Made by a program: the position numbers and the translations under genes
Notes under the pieces: model-generated
Seen by the model: only the letters and a program-made list of their open reading frames with translations
Databases searched by the model: none
What the model was told of the DNA's origin: nothing
In this document: positions 1 through 6,253 of the stretch, in pieces
Numbering within the stretch: position 1 is the stretch's first letter
Layout: every line of letters starts with the position of its first letter
Source of the DNA: Lachnospiraceae bacterium
Lineage (GTDB): Bacteria; Bacillota; Clostridia; Lachnospirales; Lachnospiraceae
Direction of reading: 5' to 3'
DNA: 8,951 nt
Assembly (NCBI GenBank): GCA_017437205.1
Contig: JAFSBP010000170.1
Span: forward strand, 1 to 8,951

Positions 1-945
1 GCCGACGCCCCATGAGTTGATGGTCGCGCCCTGGTTTTTCAAGCTGTCAATCAAATATTCGTCAAGATCACTGGACGCGGAGATTACTGCGTCGGTAAAG
101 CCTTCTGCATCCAGCATCTTTTTCGCTTCCTTGGACAGGTAGGCGAGGTCGCCGCTGTCTAAGCGGATGCCGTAGAAGGTCAGCGGAATGCCGGCTTCAC
201 GCATTTCTTTAAAGACCTTGATCGCATTCGGGACACCGGATTTTAACGTGTCGTAGGTATCAACCAGCAGGATACACGCCTTCGGGTAGAGCTTTGCGTA
301 GGTGCGGAAAGCGGTCAGTTCATCGGGGAAGTTCATGATCCATGCGTGTGCATGCGTTCCCTTGATCGGTACGTCAAACATCTGACCGGCCAATACATTC
401 GATGTGCCGATACAGCCTGCGATCATCGCGGCGCGTGCACCGTAAATGCCGGCATCCGGTCCCTGCGCGCGGCGCAGACCAAACTCCATAATGCCGTCGC
501 CCTGTGCTGCGTGTACTACGCGGGCTGCCTTTGTGGCAATCAGACACTGGTGGTTGATAATATTCAAAATAGTAGTTTCAATCAGCTGTGCCTCAATCGC
601 GGGTGCGACAACCTTTAACAGCGGTTCCTGAGGGAACACAACGGTGCCCTCGGGGATTGCGTAAATGTCGCCAGTAAATTTAAAATTGCTCAGATAGCCA
701 AGGAAATCCTCGCCGAAAAGCCCTGTGCTCCTCAGGTAGTCGATATCTTCGGGCTCAAAACTTAAGTCCTTGATATATTCGATTACCTGCTCCAGTCCGG
801 CACAGATCGCATAGCCTCCATCGCAGGGATTGGTACGGAAAAACATATCAAAAATAACGGTATTATTCTTCTGCTCTCTAAAGTAACCCTGCATCATGGT
901 CAGCTGGTAGAGATCGGTCATCATAGTCAAATTTCTTGCTGCCAT
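1..945 (-). CDS. pncB: Nicotinate phosphoribosyltransferase, N-terminal 315 residues (3' end cut by window edge)
   Basis: Cytoplasmic enzyme of NAD salvage: nicotinate + PRPP (with ATP) to nicotinate mononucleotide, the first step of the Preiss-Handler pathway. I translated this frame by hand from ATG at 945 and it stays open to base 1, giving 315 residues of a family usually near 480. Family signatures seen: TDLYQLTM at residues 10-17, EFGLRRAQG at 154-162, GTHAHAW at 196-202 (the segment expected to carry the active-site histidine), DTYDTL at 229-234, and RLDSGDLAYLS at 261-271 followed by SASSDLDEY at 289-297. The start is supported by AAGGAGG (953-959 on the minus strand), 7 bases upstream. 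It is divergent from the ATPase gene, with its own promoter and a palindromic candidate operator. No frameshift is seen. The identification is firm; the C-terminal third is outside the window. Confidence 0.97.
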   Translation of the reverse strand, partial: MAARNLTMMTDLYQLTMMQGYFREQKNNTVIFDMFFRTNPCDGGYAICAGLEQVIEYIKDLSFEPEDIDYLRSTGLFGEDFLGYLSNFKFTGDIYAIPEGTVVFPQEPLLKVVAPAIEAQLIETTILNIINHQCLIATKAARVVHAAQGDGIMEFGLRRAQGPDAGIYGARAAMIAGCIGTSNVLAGQMFDVPIKGTHAHAWIMNFPDELTAFRTYAKLYPKACILLVDTYDTLKSGVPNAIKVFKEMREAGIPLTFYGIRLDSGDLAYLSKEAKKMLDAEGFTDAVISASSDLDEYLIDSLKNQGATINSWGVG

Positions 946-969
946 ATTCAGTCCTCCTTCGGAAAATAG

Positions 970-983
970 GGTGTCAAGACACC
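970..983. promoter_or_regulatory. Palindromic operator in the pncB leader, candidate NiaR-type site
   Basis: GGTGTC-AA-GACACC is a perfect 6+6 inverted repeat. It lies just downstream of the predicted pncB transcription start and upstream of the ribosome site, where a bound repressor would block transcription. In Firmicutes, NAD-salvage and niacin-transport genes are commonly repressed by NiaR (YrxA) at TGTC/GACA-type palindromes, and this site resembles that class. The palindrome is seen directly; the NiaR assignment is inference from the gene and the half-site. It is too short, and lacks a T-run on either strand, to be a terminator. Confidence 0.6.
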
Positions 984-992
984 TTTTACTGC

Positions 993-1021
993 ATTATAGC
1001 ATTATGGAAGAGAGAACGCAA
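993..1021 (-). promoter_or_regulatory. Promoter of pncB
   Basis: On the minus strand a perfect -10 TATAAT (998-993) is preceded directly by TGC, an extended -10. With a 17-base spacer there is a -35 TTGCGT (1021-1016), which matches only the TTG half of the consensus. Transcription would start near 986, giving a leader of about 40 bases that contains the palindrome at 970-983 and the AAGGAGG ribosome site. Confidence 0.75.
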
Positions 1022-1067
1022 GGGAAAAGATTCTTAAAAATATGAGAGAATTGTAAAAAAAGATAAC

Positions 1068-1182
1068 GCCAAATAACCGAACGAAATAGAGCTAAATAAC
1101 CGAACAAAATAGCGCCAAATAACCGAACAAAATAACGCCAAACGACCGAATAAAACGATGCCAAATAACCGAAAAATCTTGA
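1068..1182. repeat. Tandem array of 23-bp repeats upstream of the ATPase promoter
   Basis: Five consecutive 23-base units start at 1068, 1091, 1114, 1137 and 1160. Four begin GCC and one GCT. Units 1, 2, 3 and 5 share AAATAACCGAA in the following bases, while unit 4 carries AAACGACCGAA. The second half is AT-rich (near CAAAATARC) and degenerates in units 4 and 5. Unit 5 ends inside the -35 box of the promoter at 1179-1207. The sequence just before unit 1 (about 1045-1067) is weakly similar and may be a decayed sixth unit. The period is not a multiple of three and no gene covers it, so it is not a protein repeat. It could be a binding array for a regulator or for the neighbouring ATPase, or a simple tandem duplication. 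The role is unknown. Confidence 0.9.
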
Positions 1183-1207
1183 TAAAAAAGTTTTTATCGG
1201 GTATAAT
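1179..1207 (+). promoter_or_regulatory. Strong promoter for the ATPase gene and probably the following genes
   Basis: -35 TTGATA (1179-1184), 17-base spacer, -10 TATAAT (1202-1207). Transcription would start near 1214, after the ATG at 1208 that would give the longest open frame, so that ATG cannot be the normal start. The predicted leader is about 93 bases. The -35 box falls at the end of the fifth 23-bp repeat, and the spacer is covered by the palindrome at 1181-1198. Confidence 0.8.
1181..1198. promoter_or_regulatory. Palindrome overlapping the -35 box and spacer of the ATPase promoter
   Basis: GATAAAAA-AG-TTTTTATC is a perfect 8+8 inverted repeat. It occupies the end of the -35 box and most of the spacer, a typical repressor position. 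It could also be a chance product of A/T runs, as 5 of the 8 pairs lie in the A-run/T-run. The symmetry is seen; an operator role is inferred. Confidence 0.4.
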
Positions 1208-1290
1208 ATGGTAGAGGGCAGAGTTAAAAGGTCATGCGTTTCCTGTTTACATGAAAAAGCAAGACATTGCAACGCAAAAACAAATGGTGC

Positions 1291-1297
1291 GGAAGGA
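1291..1297 (+). promoter_or_regulatory. Ribosome binding site fixing the ATPase start at 1307
   Basis: GGAAGGA lies 9 bases before ATG 1307. No comparable site precedes the in-frame ATG at 1208, which also abuts the -10 box. This moves the start 33 codons downstream of the longest open frame. Confidence 0.7.
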
Positions 1298-1306
1298 ATA
1301 TCGTGT

Positions 1307-2578
1307 ATGGAGTATAAGAAGCGAATTGCAGATGAATTGATAAAAAAGAAGTTAAAAGGAAAAGGTGCGGTTTTAGTCGAGGGACCAAAGTGGTGCGGAA
1401 AGACCACAACCGCTGAAGAGTTATCGAAAAGCAGACTATATATGTCAAAGCCGGACAGTATGAAGCAAAATATAATGCTGGCAGATGTTAATCCTTCATT
1501 GCTGTTAGTCGGAGAAGTGCCGCGTTTGATTGATGAATGGCAGATTGCACCGAAGTTGTGGGATGCGGTTCGCTATGAGGTGGATCACAGAAATGAAGAA
1601 GGGCAGTTTATTCTGACCGGTTCGGCAGTTCCGGTAAATTTTGATGCGATTTATCATACCGGGACCGGAAGATTTGCAAGAGTGCTGATGCGGCCGATGA
1701 GCCTTTTTGAGTCAGGAGAGTCAAACGGAAGCGTGAGAATTGCCGAGTTGTTTAATGCACCGGAAAACATTGGGGCAATTAATTCATTGGATTTGCAAAA
1801 AATAGCTTTTTTGGTGTGCAGAGGAGGCTGGCCCAGGGCCACCTTTCAGGAAGATGAGGTTGCGTTGGAACAGGCGTATGATTATTATGATGCGATCGTG
1901 AATCAGGATATTTCCAGAGTGGACGGTGTCAAGAGGGATGTGCAGCGGGTGAAGACGTTAATGCGATCCTATGCCCGCAATCAGGGGGCACAGGTTTCAA
2001 ATGCCGTATTGAAGGCAGACATGCAGGCAAATGATGTGGATTCTCTGGATGAAGACACTGTGATGTCATATGTAAACGCGTTAAAAAAGATATTTGTTGT
2101 GGAGGATATGCCGGCATGGAATCCGAATATTCGCTCCAAGACGGCGATTCGCACATCGGATACCAGATACTATATTGATCCCTCTATTGCAGCAGCGGCG
2201 CTGGGGATTGGACCGAATGATCTGATTTGTGATCTGGAAACATATGGGCTACTGTTCGAGACCATGTGCGTAAGAGATTTGAGAGTATATGCAGATGCGC
2301 TTGGGGGAAGTGTATACCATTACCGCGATAAGACAGGACTTGAGTGTGATGCGGTCGTTCATCTGAGAAACGGCAGTTATGGATTAGTAGAGATAAAGCT
2401 CGGCGGAGAAGATGCGATACGGCATGGTATTGCCACGTTGAAAGCACTGGCAGGAAAAATTGACACCGATAAGATGAAAGCGCCGTCATTCTTAATGGTT
2501 CTGACCGGAGTGGGAGATTATGCGTATCGAAGAGAGGACGGAGTTTATGTTGTTCCGGTCGGATGTTTGCGCGATTGA
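1307..2578 (+). CDS. AAA_14 family ATPase with C-terminal DUF4143 domain
   Basis: A cytoplasmic ATP-binding protein of 423 residues in the widespread AAA_14/DUF4143 family, whose cellular role is not established. Walker A is GPKWCGKT (residues 26-33). A Walker B-like RLIDEWQ spans 73-79, with D76/E77 likely binding Mg and activating water, and FILTGS at 101-106 fits a sensor strand. The C-terminal half matches DUF4143 and ends in a restriction-endonuclease-like core: D348 in LECDAVV, and E362/K364 in VEIKLGG, a PD-(D/E)xK-type D...ExK pattern. Nuclease activity is not established for these proteins. The start at 1307 is chosen from the ribosome site and promoter position; the longer version from 1208 would add 33 residues of unlikely sequence. 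The EamA gene follows after 33 bases. It is preceded by a strong promoter, a palindrome and a 23-bp repeat array, which suggests dedicated control. The family call is secure; the function is not. Confidence 0.9.
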   Translation: MEYKKRIADELIKKKLKGKGAVLVEGPKWCGKTTTAEELSKSRLYMSKPDSMKQNIMLADVNPSLLLVGEVPRLIDEWQIAPKLWDAVRYEVDHRNEEGQFILTGSAVPVNFDAIYHTGTGRFARVLMRPMSLFESGESNGSVRIAELFNAPENIGAINSLDLQKIAFLVCRGGWPRATFQEDEVALEQAYDYYDAIVNQDISRVDGVKRDVQRVKTLMRSYARNQGAQVSNAVLKADMQANDVDSLDEDTVMSYVNALKKIFVVEDMPAWNPNIRSKTAIRTSDTRYYIDPSIAAAALGIGPNDLICDLETYGLLFETMCVRDLRVYADALGGSVYHYRDKTGLECDAVVHLRNGSYGLVEIKLGGEDAIRHGIATLKALAGKIDTDKMKAPSFLMVLTGVGDYAYRREDGVYVVPVGCLRD

Positions 2579-2611
2579 ATTGACTGGGCGGCAAAAGGAG
2601 AGACGAAAGAG

Positions 2612-3526
2612 ATGAAGAGTACACATAGCAGGTGGTTTGGCAGTGGGATACTTTTATTGACTGCGTTTATTTGGGGTATGGCCTTCACGGCACAGAGTGC
2701 GGGCATGGATTACATCGGCCCCTTTACCATGAACTGTGCGAGATCGATTCTCGGAGGGCTGGCGTTGCTCCCGCTGATTGCCTGGAATCAGGCGAGACAG
2801 AGAAAGAAAGCGGAGACCGGCACGGATACCAATTGGCGCGCCACGGTGATTGGCGGCATCTGCTGTGGAGTGATTTTGGCGGTGGCCAGCGCCTTACAGC
2901 AGATCGGAATTATTTATACGACAGTGGGCAAGGCGGGATTTATCACTACTTTATATATTGTGATGGTGCCCCTTGTGGGCGTGTTTTGGCGCAAAAAGAT
3001 CGCCGGACGCGTTTGGTTCAGCGTCGCACTGGCGGCAGTGGGTATGTATCTGCTCTGCATGAATGAATCGTTCACGGTAAATCCGGGTGATATGTATGTG
3101 TTCTTCTGTGCAGTGGCGTTCACCGGGCATATTTTGGTGATCGACCATTTTTCACCGAAGGCGGACGGGGTGGCCATGTCCTGCATTCAGTTTTTTACCT
3201 GTGCGGTTCTTAGCGGTATCGCGATGCTCGTCGCTGAGACACCCACATGGGAAAATATTTTCGCGGCAGCGGTGCCGATTTTATATGCGGGTATCATGAG
3301 CAGCGGTGTGGGGTACACCCTGCAGATCATCGGACAGAAATATACTGAGCCGACGGTGGCATCCCTGATCATGAGCCTGGAGTCAGTGTTCGCGGTGCTG
3401 GGCGGCTGGATGATCCTCGGCGAGAAGCTGAGTGGAAGAGAATTGCTTGGCTGTGCGGTAGTTTTTGTGGGAATCATATTGGTGCAGCTGCCGGAGAGGC
3501 GGCGGGCGCGATCGGCGAAGGAGTAA
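2612..3526 (+). CDS. EamA/DMT-superfamily inner-membrane transporter
   Basis: A 304-residue integral membrane protein with the two-repeat, ten-helix layout of drug/metabolite transporters (EamA). Hydrophobic segments lie near residues 11-29, 37-58, 77-95, 101-122, 132-150, 160-178, 186-208, 217-236, 245-268 and 276-293. The N-terminal FIWGMAFTAQ and the second-repeat SLIMSLESVFAVLGGWMILGE (250-270) are typical of the family, the latter being its most conserved stretch. The C-terminus is short and basic (ERRRARSAKE), probably cytoplasmic. A ribosome site AAGGAG (2595-2600) lies 11 bases before ATG. It follows the ATPase by 33 bases and precedes the GH2 gene by 3 bases, so co-transcription is likely. 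Substrates of this family range over amino acids, nucleosides and other metabolites, and cannot be read from sequence here. Confidence 0.93.
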   Translation: MKSTHSRWFGSGILLLTAFIWGMAFTAQSAGMDYIGPFTMNCARSILGGLALLPLIAWNQARQRKKAETGTDTNWRATVIGGICCGVILAVASALQQIGIIYTTVGKAGFITTLYIVMVPLVGVFWRKKIAGRVWFSVALAAVGMYLLCMNESFTVNPGDMYVFFCAVAFTGHILVIDHFSPKADGVAMSCIQFFTCAVLSGIAMLVAETPTWENIFAAAVPILYAGIMSSGVGYTLQIIGQKYTEPTVASLIMSLESVFAVLGGWMILGEKLSGRELLGCAVVFVGIILVQLPERRRARSAKE

Positions 3527-3529
3527 TCT

Positions 3530-5293
3530 ATGGACTTTAAAAATATGCTGAAATCGGCAAATATAAAAAAAGAAAGCAGAAAAACCCACCAGCTTTACAC
3601 CGTCTGGGGTGAAAATCTTGATCCGGAAAATGTGCTTTCGGAGTACCCGAGACCGCAGCTTCGCAGGGGAAATTACACCAATCTGAACGGATACTGGTTG
3701 TATGCCTTTGCGAGTGCGGAAGATGAAAAGCCGGAAAAATGGAACGGAAAGATTTTGGTGCCTTTTTCGCCGGAGAGTGTGTTGTCCGGTGTGAACCGTC
3801 AGTTAAAGCCTGATGAGGTGCTTTGGTATGGGCGCTCGCTTAGGCTGGACGGTTGTGATGAAGGGCGGTTTATTCTGCATTTTGGCGCGGTGGATCAGAG
3901 TTGTGTAGTTTATGTGAATGACCGGGAGGTCGGGCGTCATACCGGCGGATATCTCAGCTTTGAATTGGATATCACGGAGTTTGTGAACGAGGGAGAAAAT
4001 CTGTTGACGGTGAAGGTGGGGGATGTGAGTGACACTTCCTATCACAGCCGTGGCAAGCAGCGGTTAAAGAGCGGCGGAATCTTCTACACCGCGCAGAGCG
4101 GCATCTGGCAGACGGTGTGGCTGGAGAAGGTTCCACAGGCGTATGTGAAGAGACTGTGGATAACGCCAAGATATGATGAGGAGTCTGTGGAAATCTCGGT
4201 GGAGATGGGCGGAAATCCGGCTGGGATGGTCGCCAAAATGGTCGAGGTGAGCGCGAAGGATCGGGTAGTCTTTCGTGGTGAATTTTCGGAAAATAACTTT
4301 GTGATCCCTCTTTCGGACATGATCAGCTGGACTCCGGAGAATCCGTTCCTTTATGATTTAACGGTGAGTGTGGGCGAAGACCGGGTGGAGAGCTACTTTG
4401 CCATGCGTTGCTTTACGAAGGAACCGGACGAGCAGGGTGTTCCCAGACTCTGCCTGAATCATCAGCCGTATTTCTTTAACGGTGTGCTGGATCAAGGCTA
4501 TTGGCCGGACGGATTGATGACTGCGCCCAGTGACGAGGCGCTGATCTTTGATATTGAGACCATGAGGTCACTGGGCTTCAATATGCTGAGAAAGCATTGT
4601 AAGCTGGAGCCCATGCGCTGGTATTATCACTGTGACCGATTGGGCATGGTGGTTTGGCAGGATATGTTAAACGGCGGAAGCGATTATCACATGTGGGCGG
4701 TCACCTATCTGCCCACGGTATTGCCGAAGTTTAAGATAAAGGATAATCATTACCGCTTGTTCTCCAGACAGGACGAGGCGGGACGTGAGGAGTGGCGCAG
4801 AGAGTGTGAGGAAACTATCCGTCAGCTCTATAATTGTCCCTCTCTGGGCGCGTGGGTGGTATTCAATGAGGCGTGGGGCCAGTTCGACGCCAACGAAAAC
4901 ACCGAGTTGGTTCGTTCTCTGGACAGTACCCGTCCCATTGATCAGGCCAGCGGCTGGTATGATCAGAAGGGCGGCGATATCTACAGCGTCCACAATTATT
5001 TCCGCAAACAGAAGGTGGAGCGGGACAAGTACGGACGAGCGTTTGTAATCTCCGAGTATGGCGGCTACGCATGGTGCGTTCCGGGGCATTCGTTCTCCGA
5101 GGGCGTGTTCGGCTATCGAAATTACACCGATGGGGAGTCGCTAAATGCGGGCTATCGGAAGCTTTTGGACACGGAGGTGTTCCCGCTGGTAGAAAAAGGA
5201 CTTTCGGCGGCGGTTTACACTCAGGTGTCCGATATTGAGGAGGAAGTCAACGGACTGATGACCTATGATCGGAAAATGGTGAAAGTGAAATAG
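3530..5293 (+). CDS. Glycoside hydrolase family 2 protein (beta-galactosidase/beta-glucuronidase-like)
   Basis: A predicted retaining exo-beta-glycosidase of 587 residues without signal peptide, hence cytoplasmic. Domain order fits GH2. A sugar-binding jelly roll spans about 20-200, with GNYTNLNGYW at 47-56, ILVPFSPES at 75-83 and QSGIWQTVWLE at 189-199. An immunoglobulin-like domain follows (about 205-295), then a TIM barrel from about 300. The catalytic acid/base is E447 in VVFNEAWGQFD, following the invariant asparagine N446. The nucleophile is probably E509 in FVISEYGGYAW. YTQVSDIEEEVNGLMTYDRK near the C-terminus is usual for GH2 proteins. The protein is about as long as beta-glucuronidases and lacks the extra C-terminal domains of LacZ. 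AAGGAG (3518-3523) overlaps the end of the transporter gene and lies 6 bases before ATG; the genes are 3 bases apart, suggesting translational coupling. The substrate is unassigned. Confidence 0.93.
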   Translation: MDFKNMLKSANIKKESRKTHQLYTVWGENLDPENVLSEYPRPQLRRGNYTNLNGYWLYAFASAEDEKPEKWNGKILVPFSPESVLSGVNRQLKPDEVLWYGRSLRLDGCDEGRFILHFGAVDQSCVVYVNDREVGRHTGGYLSFELDITEFVNEGENLLTVKVGDVSDTSYHSRGKQRLKSGGIFYTAQSGIWQTVWLEKVPQAYVKRLWITPRYDEESVEISVEMGGNPAGMVAKMVEVSAKDRVVFRGEFSENNFVIPLSDMISWTPENPFLYDLTVSVGEDRVESYFAMRCFTKEPDEQGVPRLCLNHQPYFFNGVLDQGYWPDGLMTAPSDEALIFDIETMRSLGFNMLRKHCKLEPMRWYYHCDRLGMVVWQDMLNGGSDYHMWAVTYLPTVLPKFKIKDNHYRLFSRQDEAGREEWRRECEETIRQLYNCPSLGAWVVFNEAWGQFDANENTELVRSLDSTRPIDQASGWYDQKGGDIYSVHNYFRKQKVERDKYGRAFVISEYGGYAWCVPGHSFSEGVFGYRNYTDGESLNAGYRKLLDTEVFPLVEKGLSAAVYTQVSDIEEEVNGLMTYDRKMVKVK

Positions 5294-5319
5294 TTTGGAA
5301 AGATGAAAGGGCGCTACTC

Positions 5320-6177
5320 ATGGCATATTTAGGAAACCCCAAAGAAACCATTGCCGTACTTCAAAAATACGGCTTCAATTTTCAGAAAAAATTTGGACAG
5401 AACTTTCTGATCGACACCCATGTATTGAATAAGATCGTTGACGCAGCCGGCGTGACGAAGGAGGATCTGGTGCTGGAGATCGGCCCCGGTATCGGAACGC
5501 TGACGCAGTATCTCTGCGAGAGCGCGCGAAAGGTCATCGCGGTGGAGATCGACCGGAATCTGATCCCGATCCTTCAGGACACGCTGTCGGAGTATGACAA
5601 TGTGACCGTGATCAACGAGGATGTGCTGAAGGTAGACTTGAAGAAATTAGCGGAGGAGGAGAACGGGGGCCGCCCCATCAAGGTGGTGGCGAATCTTCCC
5701 TATTACATTACCACACCGATTATCATGGGGCTGTTTGAGCAGCACGTGCCGGTGGAGAGTATCACGGTGATGGTGCAGAAGGAAGTGGCTGTGCGAATGC
5801 AGGCCGGTCCCGGAAGCAAGGATTACGGCGCACTGTCGCTGGCGGTGCAGTTTTATGCAGAGCCGTACATTGCGGCCAATGTACCTCAGAACTGTTTTAT
5901 GCCCCGTCCCGATGTGAGCTCGGCGGTGATCCGGCTGACGACCCACAAAAATCCGCCGATTCAGGTGAAGAATGAGAAGCTGTTGTTTGATCTGATCCGC
6001 GCATCCTTTAATCAGCGCAGAAAGACACTGTTAAACGGACTTTCCAATGCGCAGAATCTGCCCTTTTCCAAGGAACAGGTGGCGGAGGCCATCGAGAAGG
6101 CCGGACTTTCGGCAAATGTGCGGGGTGAGGCACTGACGCTCATGGAATTTGCAAGACTGGCAGATGTGCTGAGTTAA
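5320..6177 (+). CDS. rsmA: 16S rRNA (adenine(1518)-N6/adenine(1519)-N6)-dimethyltransferase
   Basis: RsmA (KsgA) uses S-adenosylmethionine to dimethylate the two adjacent adenosines in the helix 45 loop of 16S rRNA late in 30S assembly. Loss of the enzyme is known to give kasugamycin resistance. The 285-residue length is normal. The N-terminal KKFGQNFLID (23-32) is the family hallmark. Motif I EIGPGIGT (53-60) binds SAM, E76 in VEID contacts the ribose, and E100/D101 in NEDV contact the adenine. NLPYYIT (125-131) is motif IV, holding the target adenine. FMPRPDVSSAVIRL and the basic C-terminal NQRRKTLLNGL are also typical. A weak ribosome site AAAGG (5306-5310) lies 9 bases before ATG. It starts 26 bases after the GH2 stop and ends 16 bases before a strong hairpin terminator, making it the last gene of the plus-strand run. 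Confidence 0.98.
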   Translation: MAYLGNPKETIAVLQKYGFNFQKKFGQNFLIDTHVLNKIVDAAGVTKEDLVLEIGPGIGTLTQYLCESARKVIAVEIDRNLIPILQDTLSEYDNVTVINEDVLKVDLKKLAEEENGGRPIKVVANLPYYITTPIIMGLFEQHVPVESITVMVQKEVAVRMQAGPGSKDYGALSLAVQFYAEPYIAANVPQNCFMPRPDVSSAVIRLTTHKNPPIQVKNEKLLFDLIRASFNQRRKTLLNGLSNAQNLPFSKEQVAEAIEKAGLSANVRGEALTLMEFARLADVLS

Positions 6178-6193
6178 GGGCTTACAACAGATT

Positions 6194-6244
6194 AAAAAGT
6201 ATTAAACGATAACGATTTAAGCCGTCGTCGTTTAATACTTTTTT
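6194..6244. terminator. Bidirectional hairpin terminator, copy 1 of a dispersed repeat
   Basis: A perfect 16-base stem pairs 6194-6209 with 6228-6243, flanked by an A-run on the left and a T-run (6239-6244) on the right, so it can terminate rsmA (plus) and the M56 gene (minus). The 18 bases between the arms can extend the helix: TAACG (6210-6214) opposes CGTCG (6223-6227) with a G-T pair, an A-C mismatch and three more pairs, leaving the 8-base loop ATTTAAGC. The 42-base core 6198-6239 is identical, loop included, at 8795-8836. Confidence 0.9.
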
Positions 6245-6253
6245 ATTTGATGT

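Noticed and set aside
1251..1340. Short plus-strand frame starting MKKQDIATQ in the ATPase leader
   Set aside because: No ribosome site, and it overlaps the ATPase start in another frame; not convincing as a leader peptide.
994..1407. Minus-strand open frame of 137 codons with a repeating FGYLA/WRY pattern
   Set aside because: It arises from the 23-bp repeats and antisense of the ATPase gene, ends inside the pncB promoter, and has no ribosome site.
4667..5089. Minus-strand frame of 140 codons within the GH2 gene
   Set aside because: Antisense shadow of a firmly identified coding region, with no start signals.
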